Source: CAZNNH01 sp964574335 (GTDB taxonomy: Bacteria > Acidobacteriota > Vicinamibacteria > Fen-336). Taken from it: a DNA stretch of 56,692 bases. The DNA is taken from NCBI GenBank assembly GCA_964574335.1, contig CAZNNH010000021.1, positions 1-56,692 of the forward strand, read 5' to 3'. The notes under the pieces were generated by a model. It did not search any database. It worked only from the letters and a program-made list of their open reading frames with translations, and was not told where the DNA came from. Positions 49,940 to 56,692 of the stretch are shown here, in pieces (within the stretch, counting starts at the first letter, position 1; the number at the start of each line of letters is the position of its first letter). The position numbers and the translations under genes were made by a program.

Positions 49940-51424
49940 ATGAAGCTGCTCGGCCCCATCGACGAGACCGTCCTCGAAAGAGCGGTCACCCGCGCCCGCC
50001 AGAGGGGCGTGATCCTCCCTCAGATCTCCGAGCAGAAGGACCCGCGACGGATCCCGGCCGCGGTCCTCTCCCGGCTGGGCTCCATCGGGCTGTGGGACCT
50101 CCACCCGCTGAACCTCTTCCGGATCACCTGGAAGAACCAGCCCAAGCCGCACGGCGGGGCCTTCGGGGATGGGAACTGGATCGAGCTGCCGAGCACGCTG
50201 ACCGGGGTCGAGGCCCGCATCGTGGGGCTGGTGGGCAAGTGGTTCCCGACCGGCGCCCACAAGGTGGGCGCGGCCTACGGATGCCTGGCACCGCGCCTGG
50301 TCTCGGGGCGCTTCGACCCGACCGCGCAGAAGGCGGTCTGGCCCTCCACCGGCAACTACTGCCGCGGCGGCGCCTACGACTGCGCGCTGCTCGGCTGCCC
50401 GGCGGTGGCGATCCTGCCCGAGGGGATGAGCCGGGAGCGCTTCGAGTGGCTGCGCTCGATCGGCACCGACGAGATCATCGCCACCCCGGGCACCGAGTCC
50501 AACGTCAAGGAGATCTACGACAAGTGCTGGGAGCTGCGCGCCCAGCGCGGCGAAGCGATCGTGATCTTCAACCAGTTCGAGGAGGTCGGCAACGCCCTCT
50601 GGCACTACCAGATGACGGGGGCCATCGTCGACGAGGTCTTCGAGGCCCACTTCGGCGCCGCCCGCTGTCGCCTCTCGGCTTACGTGAGCGCCACCGGGTC
50701 GGCCGGGACGATCGCGGCCGGCGACTACCTGCGCACCCGTCACCCCCAGCTCCGGGTGGTGGCGGCGGAGGCGCTCCAGTGCCCGACCCTCTTCCAGCTC
50801 GGCTTCGGGGCCCACCGCATCGAGGGGATCGGCGACAAGCACGTCCCCTGGATCCACAACCTGCGGAACACGGATGCGGTCTCTGCCATCGACGACGAGC
50901 AGGTGATGCAGCTCGTGCGCCTCTTCAACGAGGAGGTCGGCCGCGAGCGCCTGCTGCGCGAGGGCGTCGACCCGGCCACCGTCGAGCGCCTCCCCCTCCT
51001 CGGGATCTCGGGGATCGCCAACCTGGTGGCCTGCATCAAGACCGCCCGCTTCTTCGAGATGGACCGCCGCGACGTCCTGTTCACCCCCCTGACCGACTCG
51101 ATGGAGCTGTACGCCTCGCGCCTCGCGGAGCTCCGCGACCAGCATGGGCCGTACCAGGCCGAGCAGGCCGCCGCCCACTTCGCCCGGTACCTGATGGGGA
51201 CCCGCGCCGACCACTTCCGCGAGCTGGGCTATGCCGACCGCAAGGCCCTGCACAACTTCAAGTACTTCACCTGGGTCGAGCAGCAGGGTCGCCGGGCGGA
51301 GGAGCTGCGGGCGCTGTGGGACGCCGACTGGTGGGCCGAGCTGTTCGCCCAAGAGCAGGTTGACGAGCTGGACCGCCGGATCCGGGACTTCAACGACCGG
51401 ACCGGTCTGCTTGCGGAGGCGTGA
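49940..51424 (+). CDS. PLP-dependent fold-type II enzyme (cysteine synthase-like)
   Basis: 494-residue enzyme of the tryptophan-synthase-beta superfamily. The PLP lysine is probably Lys108 in WFPTGAHKVGAAYG, followed by WPSTGNYCRGGA (the asparagine/phosphate loop) and SATGSAGTIAAGDYL, the glycine-rich phosphate site. It is about 180 residues longer than CysK, with a C-terminal helical extension after LTDSMELYASR. The substrate is unknown; this group is annotated only as pyridoxal-phosphate-dependent. The ATG at 49940 has GGAGGGG upstream; the in-frame upstream codons lie in the structured leader. It faces the Nudix gene. Confidence 0.88.
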   Translation: MKLLGPIDETVLERAVTRARQRGVILPQISEQKDPRRIPAAVLSRLGSIGLWDLHPLNLFRITWKNQPKPHGGAFGDGNWIELPSTLTGVEARIVGLVGKWFPTGAHKVGAAYGCLAPRLVSGRFDPTAQKAVWPSTGNYCRGGAYDCALLGCPAVAILPEGMSRERFEWLRSIGTDEIIATPGTESNVKEIYDKCWELRAQRGEAIVIFNQFEEVGNALWHYQMTGAIVDEVFEAHFGAARCRLSAYVSATGSAGTIAAGDYLRTRHPQLRVVAAEALQCPTLFQLGFGAHRIEGIGDKHVPWIHNLRNTDAVSAIDDEQVMQLVRLFNEEVGRERLLREGVDPATVERLPLLGISGIANLVACIKTARFFEMDRRDVLFTPLTDSMELYASRLAELRDQHGPYQAEQAAAHFARYLMGTRADHFRELGYADRKALHNFKYFTWVEQQGRRAEELRALWDADWWAELFAQEQVDELDRRIRDFNDRTGLLAEA

Positions 51425-51449
51425 GGGTCATTGGGGCGGGACCCCGCCG

Positions 51450-51980
51450 TCAGGTGAGGTCGCCGCGGTCTCCCGGCGGGTTGCAGCGGGGGGTGAACTC
51501 CTTGCGGTCTCGGACCTCGTCGAAGGCCAGGAGCGCCCAGTGGACGCTCGGGAAAGCCAGCTCCGACCAGGGGACCTCCGGCCAGGCGAAGAGCCGTGCC
51601 TCCTGCGTCTCGTCTCCGGCAGCTATGTCGGGAGCCAGGAGCCGAGCCCGATAGAACAGGTGCACCTGGCTGATGTGGGGGATGTTGTAGATGCCGAGCA
51701 GCGCGTCCATCTCGACCCGGGCGTGGGCCTCTTCGAGCGCCTCGCGGGCGGCGCCTTCTTCGGTGGTCTCGCCTTCCTCCAGGAACCCGGCGGGAACGGT
51801 CCAGAAGCCCTCCCGGGGAGGGATGGCCCGCCGGCAGAGCAGGATCCGGTCGTCCCAGGTGCACACGGTGCCGACCACCAGGCGCGGGTTGACGTAGTCG
51901 ACGAAGCCGCAGTGGTCGCAGACCCGGCGGGCCCGGGTGTCGCCGTCGGGAACCTTCAGCGAGAAGGAGGGCTCGCGCAC
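51450..51980 (-). CDS. Nudix hydrolase with N-terminal zinc ribbon
   Basis: 176-residue Nudix protein. The N-terminal CDHCGFVDYVNPR contributes two Cys of a small ribbon. The Nudix box (65-89) runs GFLEEGETTEEGAAREALEE and has the GX5EX7REUXEE spacing; the box Gly after EE is replaced by His86. Other active-site positions (Glu71, Arg79, Glu80, Glu83, Glu84) are kept, so metal-dependent cleavage of a nucleoside diphosphate derivative is likely. The GTG start lies 41 bp after the stop of cysK, in the same direction, so co-transcription is likely. Confidence 0.9.
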   Translation of the reverse strand: MREPSFSLKVPDGDTRARRVCDHCGFVDYVNPRLVVGTVCTWDDRILLCRRAIPPREGFWTVPAGFLEEGETTEEGAAREALEEAHARVEMDALLGIYNIPHISQVHLFYRARLLAPDIAAGDETQEARLFAWPEVPWSELAFPSVHWALLAFDEVRDRKEFTPRCNPPGDRGDLT

Positions 51981-52021
51981 GGCCCGAGCCTACGACCGCC
52001 TCGGCGAGGCGTCAAACCGAG

Positions 52022-52969
52022 TCAGTCTTCGGGGACCTCGTCGGAGCCATCCCCGATCCCCTCGAACAGGAAGGTCGAGAGGTAGCGCTCGCCGGTGTCC
52101 GGCAGCATGCCGAGAACGACCGAGCCGGAAGGCGCCTTCTCGGCCACCTTCCGGGCGGCTGCGAAGGTGCCCCCTCCCGAGATGCCGGTGAAGATCCCTT
52201 CCTGACGGGCCAGGGCCAATGCGGCGTCCCGGGCCTCCTCGTCGGTCACCGGCACGATGTCGTCGTAGACCTCGCGGCTCAGCACCCCCGGCACGAAGTC
52301 GGGGCTCCAACCTTGGATCTTGTGCGGCTGCCACTCCTTGCCCGAGAGCAGGGCGGCGGCTGCCGGCTCCGTGACCACGACCTTGAGGCCGGGTCGCGCC
52401 GCCTTCAGCATCTCGCCGGCGCCGGTGATGGTGCCGCCGGTGCCGAAGCCGCTCACGAAGTAGTCGAGGCGCCGGCCGGCGAAGTCCTTCAGGATCTCGG
52501 GGCCAGTGGTGCTGCGATGGTAGGCCGGGTTGGCCGGGTTCTCGAACTGCTGCGGCATGAACCAGCCGTGCTCTTCGACCAGCTTCTCCGCCAGCCGGAC
52601 CATGCCGGTGGCGCGGTCGGCCCCCGGCGTCAGGATCACCTTCGCCCCCAGGGCGCGCATCAGCTTGCGCCGCTCGACGCTGAAGCTGTCGGCCATGATC
52701 GCCACGAAGCGGTAGCCCCTGGCGGCGCATACCATGGCCAGGGCGATGCCGGTATTGCCCGACGTCGGCTCCACCACCGTCATCCCCGGCTTCAGCAGGC
52801 CGCGTCGCTCCGCATCCTCGATCACGGCGATCGCCAGCCGGTCCTTGACCGAGCCCATGGGATTGAACGCCTCGCACTTGACGAAGATCGTCCGGCCTTC
52901 AGGAGCCAGACGGTTGATGCGAACGATCGGCGTGCCGCCGATGGTGTCGAGGATGCTGTCGTAGATCAC
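52022..52969 (-). CDS. cysK: Cysteine synthase A
   Basis: 315-residue O-acetylserine sulfhydrylase. IGGTPIVRINRL near the start, the PLP lysine Lys42 in NPMGSVKDRLA, the substrate loop EPTSGNTGIALA and the phosphate-binding GFGTGGTITGAG are all present, with GISGGGTFAAA near the end. It makes cysteine from O-acetylserine and sulfide. The GTG start is preceded by GGAGGGGTCTC; upstream in-frame codons would cross the divergent promoter of the ABC gene. Confidence 0.95.
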   Translation of the reverse strand: MIYDSILDTIGGTPIVRINRLAPEGRTIFVKCEAFNPMGSVKDRLAIAVIEDAERRGLLKPGMTVVEPTSGNTGIALAMVCAARGYRFVAIMADSFSVERRKLMRALGAKVILTPGADRATGMVRLAEKLVEEHGWFMPQQFENPANPAYHRSTTGPEILKDFAGRRLDYFVSGFGTGGTITGAGEMLKAARPGLKVVVTEPAAAALLSGKEWQPHKIQGWSPDFVPGVLSREVYDDIVPVTDEEARDAALALARQEGIFTGISGGGTFAAARKVAEKAPSGSVVLGMLPDTGERYLSTFLFEGIGDGSDEVPED

Positions 52970-53047
52970 GAGACCCCTCCCTGCCGCCAGCCTTCGGTGT
53001 CCTCTGGTGCGATGACTCAGGCTATCACATTGTCCAAGGACGGCGGT

Positions 53048-53077
53048 TTGGCGCCGGCGGCGGGCCACGGCTATGAT
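53048..53077 (+). promoter_or_regulatory. Promoter TTGGCG-18-TATGAT of the ABC transporter operon
   Basis: TTGGCG at 53048-53053 and TATGAT at 53072-53077 are 18 bp apart. The ATG at 53115 is 37 nt further on. Confidence 0.5.
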
Positions 53078-53114
53078 CGCGGCGGCCTGCCCGGGGGCCA
53101 CGAAGAAGGAGCCG

Positions 53115-53801
53115 ATGACCAGCCTGGTCCGCCTCGACCACGTCAGCAAGGACTACCTCGAGGGCGACGAGCCGCGCCGGGTGCTGCGGGACGTCACCGC
53201 CGACTTCGAGGTGGGGGAGCGGGTGGCGATCCAAGGGCGTAGCGGCAGCGGCAAGACCACCCTCCTCAACCTGCTGTCCGGCATCGACAGCCCGAGCTCC
53301 GGCCAGATCTGCTTCGGCAATGTCGTGGTCTCCGCCCTCTCGGAGCGGGAGCGGACCCTGCTCCGGCGCGACCGGATCGGCCAGGTCTTCCAGTTCTTCA
53401 ACCTGATTCCCACCCTGAGCGTCGTGGAGAACGTCCGGCTGCCGGCGGAGCTGTGCGGGACGCCGCGGCGGGAGGCCTCCGGTCGGGCCCTCGAGCTGCT
53501 GGATCGGGTCGGCCTGGCCGACCGCCAGGCCGACTTCCCGGACCGGCTGTCGGGCGGCGAGCAGCAGCGGGTGGCAATCGCCCGAGCGCTGGTGCATTCG
53601 CCTGAGCTCCTCCTCGCCGACGAGCCCACCGGCAACCTGGACGACACCACCGGGCAAACGGTGATGGAGCTGCTGCTTCGGCTCACTCACGAGGCGGGGG
53701 GGACGCTGGTGCTGGTCACCCACAGCAACCAGGTCGCCGGTTGGGCGGACCGGGTGCTGAGCATCGAGGCGGGCCAACTGGTGGCGCGGCCGAGCGCCTG
53801 A
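53115..53801 (+). CDS. ABC transporter ATP-binding protein (LolD/MacB type)
   Basis: 228-residue ATPase. Walker A GRSGSGKTTLLNLLSG, Q-loop GQVFQFFNLIPTL, signature LSGGEQQRVAIARAL, Walker B LLLADEPTGNLD and His in LVTHSNQVAG are intact. The FQFFNLIPTLSVVENV and DEPTGNLD motifs place it in the LolD/MacB/FtsE group that works with FtsX-type permeases. AAGGAG lies upstream of the ATG; an in-frame ATG 14 codons earlier overlaps the -10 region. The permease starts 4 bp downstream. Confidence 0.95.
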   Translation: MTSLVRLDHVSKDYLEGDEPRRVLRDVTADFEVGERVAIQGRSGSGKTTLLNLLSGIDSPSSGQICFGNVVVSALSERERTLLRRDRIGQVFQFFNLIPTLSVVENVRLPAELCGTPRREASGRALELLDRVGLADRQADFPDRLSGGEQQRVAIARALVHSPELLLADEPTGNLDDTTGQTVMELLLRLTHEAGGTLVLVTHSNQVAGWADRVLSIEAGQLVARPSA

Positions 53802-53805
53802 CCGG

Positions 53806-56343
53806 ATGCTCCGCGGGATACTCCTGCGTCTTGGTCTGCGCGACCTGCGGCGGAGCCCCCTGCACACCGGCCTGATGGTCCTGGGCGTCGCCCTCGGCGT
53901 GGCGGTGGTGGTGGCCATCGACCTGGCCAACGAGAGCGCACGCCGCGGCATGGCCCGTGCCAGCGCCGCCGTGACCGGCCGTTCGACCCACCGCATCGTG
54001 GGTGGCGCCCGAGGCGTGCCGCAGGACGTCTACGAACGGCTTCGCGTCGAGTGGGGGATCCGGGCTTCGGCACCGGTCTTGGAGGGCTACTGCCTCGGCC
54101 TCGACCGACCCCGCGGGCCGCTCCGGGTGCTGGGCGTGGACCCGTTGGCGGACGGTCCCTTCCGGGGCCAGGTAGGTCAGCAGTCGGTGGCGTCCCCCGG
54201 CTTCTCGAGGTTCTTCACCGAGCCCGCCGGCGTGCTGTTGAGCGCGGACCTGGCGGCAGCCGAGTCGCTGCCGCTGGGTGCCTCCTTCCGGGTGCTGGTC
54301 GACGACCGGGAGCGCTCGTTGACGGTGGTCGGTCACATCGTGCCCGCCGACGAGGCCGAGCGCGCCTCGCTGTCGGGGCTCCTGATCATGGACGTGGGGG
54401 CCGCTCAGAGGCTGTTCGGCCGGGAGGGGTTTCTCAGCCACATCGACCTGATCGCCACGGACAAGGAGGCCGAAGGGATCGCGGCGCGGCTCCCGCCGGG
54501 GGTGCGGATCGAGGCCGCCGGTGCCCAGGCCCAGACCGTCTCCCAGCTCACCGACGCGTTCCAGCTCAACCTGACGGCGCTCAGCCTGCTGGCGCTGCTG
54601 GTGGGGATGTTCCTCATCTACAACACGGTGATGTTCAGCGTGGTGAGGCGTCGCCAGGTCCTCGGCACGCTGCGGGCGCTCGGGGTCACCGGCAACCAGC
54701 TACTGGGGCTGGTGCTGGCCGAGACCGCGCTCGCCTCTGCGCTCGGCGCCGTGCTCGGAATCGGCCTCGGCTTCGTCCTCGGCCAGGGAACGGTGCGGCT
54801 GGTGACCCGGACCATCAACGACCTCTACTTCGTCCTCGCGGTGAAGGACGCTCCGCTGACCTGGTCGACCTCCCTCAAGGGGCTGCTGCTGGGGATCGGG
54901 GCCGGGGTGCTGGCAGCGGTGGTGCCGGCCCTCGAGGCCTCCCGGGTCGAGCCGGTCACGGCGATGCGGCCGAGCACGCTCGAGACCAAGACCCGGCGTG
55001 TCGTCCCCTGGCTGGCGCTGCTCGGGCTCCTTTCGGGTCTTCTGGGCATCGCCGTGCTCGGTCTCTCCCGTGGCTCTCTGGTGGGGAGCTTCGCCGGGCT
55101 GTTCGGCATCGTGCTGGGGATGGCGCTGGTGACGCCGTGGGCTTTGGTCTTGCTGGTGAGCGGCCTGCGGCCGCTGGCAGCCGCGCTCTTCGGCAGCCTG
55201 GGCGAGATGGCCTCCCGCACCGTGATCCGGTCGGTCAGCCGCACCGGGGTGGCGGTGGCGGCGCTGATGGTGGCGGTCTCGGTGACGATCGGCGTGAGCG
55301 TGATGATCACGAGCTTCCGCGACACCGTCCTCGACTGGCTGGCCAACACGCTGGTCGCCGATCTCTACATCGCCGCCCCGTACGCCTCCGACCGCCGTGC
55401 ACCGACCCTCTCTCCCGAGGTGCTGGAGCGGGTGTCGTCCACCCCCGGGGTCGAGGCGGTCGAGACCTTCCGAATGCTTCGGGTGAGAAGCTCGGTGGGC
55501 GAGGTCCGTCTCGCCGCGGCCGGCTTGCGAGAGGACCGCAGCGAGGCCCGGTTCCGGTTCACCGAAGGCGAGGCCCGTGACGTCTGGCGGAAGCTGCGCG
55601 CCGGGGCGGTGGCGGTGACCGAGCCGTTCGCATTCCGCCACGGGATCGAGGGCCCGGGCGCGCGCCTGAGATTGGAGACCGACCGCGGCGAGGAGAGCTT
55701 CGAGGTGGCCGGTGTCTTCTACGACTACACCACCGAGCAGGGCTACGTGCTGGTGAGCCGAAACGTCTACGAGTTGCGCTTCGCCGACCGCGGCATCACC
55801 TCGATCGGCGCCTACCTGGCACCCGGCCAGGATCCCGACACGGTGGCGCGGGCGATCCGCGAGCGCCTGCCCGGTCGGATCGTCAGCATCGCCCAGAACC
55901 GTGCCGTGCGTGAAGGTGTGCTGCGGGTGTTCGATCGCACGTTTGCGGTGACCCAGGCGCTGCGGCTGCTGGCCGTGGTGGTGGCCTGCATCGGCGTCTT
56001 CGGCGCGCTGCTCGCGCTCCACCTGGAGCGGACCCGGGAGCTGGCCACGCTGCGGGCGCTGGGGCTGACGCCCGGCGGCCTCAGCCGCCTGCTGCTGCTC
56101 GAGAGCGGCCTGATGGGCGTTGCTGCGGGGCTGTTCTCCTGGCCGACCGGCGTGCTGCTGGCCTACGTCCTGGTCCACGTCATCAACGTGCGCTCCTTCG
56201 GCTGGACCATGCAGATGCGGGTCGACCCGTGGCTGCTCCTCCAGGCGCTGCTGATGAGCGTGCTGGCTGCGCTGCTGGCCGCCGTCTACCCGCTGCTGCG
56301 GCTGCGGCGGGCCTCGGTCTCCGCTGCCCTGAGGCAGGAATGA
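53806..56343 (+). CDS. ABC transporter FtsX-type permease
   Basis: 845-residue inner-membrane protein with two FtsX domains. A membrane helix near the N-terminus (about 18-42) leads to a MacB-like periplasmic domain (about 45-250). Four-helix FtsX bundle one begins at LNLTALSLLALLVGMFLIYN (about 252-375), extra helices at about 395-460 follow, then a second periplasmic domain (about 515-710) and FtsX bundle two (about 718-840). Such double-FtsX permeases extract or export lipoproteins, peptides or lipids together with a LolD-like ATPase. The stop overlaps the lipocalin gene start (ATGA), so that product is part of the system. Confidence 0.94.
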   Translation: MLRGILLRLGLRDLRRSPLHTGLMVLGVALGVAVVVAIDLANESARRGMARASAAVTGRSTHRIVGGARGVPQDVYERLRVEWGIRASAPVLEGYCLGLDRPRGPLRVLGVDPLADGPFRGQVGQQSVASPGFSRFFTEPAGVLLSADLAAAESLPLGASFRVLVDDRERSLTVVGHIVPADEAERASLSGLLIMDVGAAQRLFGREGFLSHIDLIATDKEAEGIAARLPPGVRIEAAGAQAQTVSQLTDAFQLNLTALSLLALLVGMFLIYNTVMFSVVRRRQVLGTLRALGVTGNQLLGLVLAETALASALGAVLGIGLGFVLGQGTVRLVTRTINDLYFVLAVKDAPLTWSTSLKGLLLGIGAGVLAAVVPALEASRVEPVTAMRPSTLETKTRRVVPWLALLGLLSGLLGIAVLGLSRGSLVGSFAGLFGIVLGMALVTPWALVLLVSGLRPLAAALFGSLGEMASRTVIRSVSRTGVAVAALMVAVSVTIGVSVMITSFRDTVLDWLANTLVADLYIAAPYASDRRAPTLSPEVLERVSSTPGVEAVETFRMLRVRSSVGEVRLAAAGLREDRSEARFRFTEGEARDVWRKLRAGAVAVTEPFAFRHGIEGPGARLRLETDRGEESFEVAGVFYDYTTEQGYVLVSRNVYELRFADRGITSIGAYLAPGQDPDTVARAIRERLPGRIVSIAQNRAVREGVLRVFDRTFAVTQALRLLAVVVACIGVFGALLALHLERTRELATLRALGLTPGGLSRLLLLESGLMGVAAGLFSWPTGVLLAYVLVHVINVRSFGWTMQMRVDPWLLLQALLMSVLAALLAAVYPLLRLRRASVSAALRQE

Positions 56344-56692
56344 CCGGCCGCGACATCGCCCTCCTGCTGCTGGCGGCGGCTCAGGTGGCCTGCCTGTCGA
56401 GAGCCGAGCCGCCCGGACCGGTCGAGCGGTTGCGCCTTCTTCCCCCGGATCCGAATCCGGGCTTCGCCCGGGTGCTGCAGGAGCGGCCGTTCACGCTTCC
56501 CGCGGACCATGGCCCGCACTTCGACTATCAGACCGAGTGGTGGTACTACACCGGGAACCTGGACGACCCGACGGGCGCCCACTTCGGCTACCAGCTCACC
56601 TTCTTCAGGCGGGGCCTGTCGCCCGGGCCTCCTCCCGAGGGCGCCTTTCTCGCCACCAACCAGGTCTTCTTCGCCCACCTGGCGCTGACCGA
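56340..56692 (+). CDS. Lipocalin-like (AttH/CrtC-type) lipoprotein, N-terminal part
   Basis: First 117 residues of a protein cut by the window end. The signal ends in a lipobox (AAAQVAC, acylated Cys18). The lipocalin-like start includes FTLPADHGPHFDYQTEWWYY followed by TGNLDD, the TEWWYYTG signature of carotenoid 1,2-hydratase/AttH-type proteins, and FGYQLTFFRRGLSPG. Genes of this family commonly follow a LolD-type ATPase and an FtsX-type permease (AttEFGH arrangement). It may be a periplasmic lipid- or substrate-binding partner; hydratase activity is not shown here. Confidence 0.88.
   Translation, partial: MTGRDIALLLLAAAQVACLSRAEPPGPVERLRLLPPDPNPGFARVLQERPFTLPADHGPHFDYQTEWWYYTGNLDDPTGAHFGYQLTFFRRGLSPGPPPEGAFLATNQVFFAHLALT

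Noticed and set aside
49940..51424. Tryptophan synthase beta chain (TrpB2)
   Set aside because: The PLP-lysine context and length do not match TrpB, and no trpA is near.

Overview
The window is very GC-rich (about 70% by eye) and densely packed with bacterial genes on both strands. Several features point to a heterotrophic, kinase-rich, diderm bacterium: four Hanks-type Ser/Thr protein kinases, a VWA protein of the type common in Acidobacteriota, an OmpA/Pal-like lipoprotein, an outer-membrane barrel and many exported hydrolases. Acidobacteriota (for example Thermoanaerobaculia-like) is my best guess and Myxococcota the main alternative. This is inferred from gene content; no rRNA or tRNA is visible to confirm it.

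Layout. 1-333: the start of an exported sulfatase, cut by the window edge. 601-1474: a decayed DDE transposase and an unexplained tail. 1475-6444 (minus): an archaeal-type acetoacetyl-CoA thiolase / HMG-CoA synthase / DUF35 operon, preceded by a small protein with an internal duplication and by a PAS-GGDEF-EAL protein. 6516-9099 (plus): rluB, hisC and cmk, coupled by start/stop overlaps. 9101-13368 (minus): two adjacent paralogous kinases and a MATE exporter. 13508-17983: a polytopic membrane protein, a TerB protein, an iron-sulfur protein, a PD-(D/E)XK nuclease-like protein and a small basic protein. 18044-24480 (minus): a gluzincin peptidase, a Lon-like protease, carbamate kinase and an SGNH-DUF1080 fusion. 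24695-32611: a beta-barrel, a third kinase, a Tat-exported amidase, a secreted protein plus VWA pair, an OmpA lipoprotein and threonine synthase. 32711-37553: an NTT transporter-HEAT-cNMP fusion, a small lipoprotein and a thioredoxin-fold protein. 37664-45716: an exported hydrolase block (trypsin-like protease, large alpha/beta hydrolase, GH51 arabinofuranosidase, M64 peptidase). 45884-49798: a zinc-ribbon kinase with DUF4388, a coiled-coil exported protein and a pair of small exported paralogues built from one repeated module. 49940-52969: two PLP enzymes (one is cysK) and a Nudix hydrolase. 53115-56692: a LolD/FtsX-type ABC transporter and a lipocalin-like (AttH/CrtC-type) lipoprotein cut by the window end.

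How it works together. Apart from housekeeping genes (rluB, hisC, cmk, thrC, cysK), the window supports a scavenging life with heavy kinase signalling and many secreted enzymes for sulfated or arabinose-containing glycans, peptides and amides. A notable regulatory pattern is that many genes carry a TANNNT -10 box 6-8 nt before the start codon, which implies leaderless mRNAs. The least explained items are the exported repeat-protein pair (48711-49798), the duplicated VHP protein of the HMG-CoA synthase operon, and the leader hairpin before the PLP enzyme at 49940.
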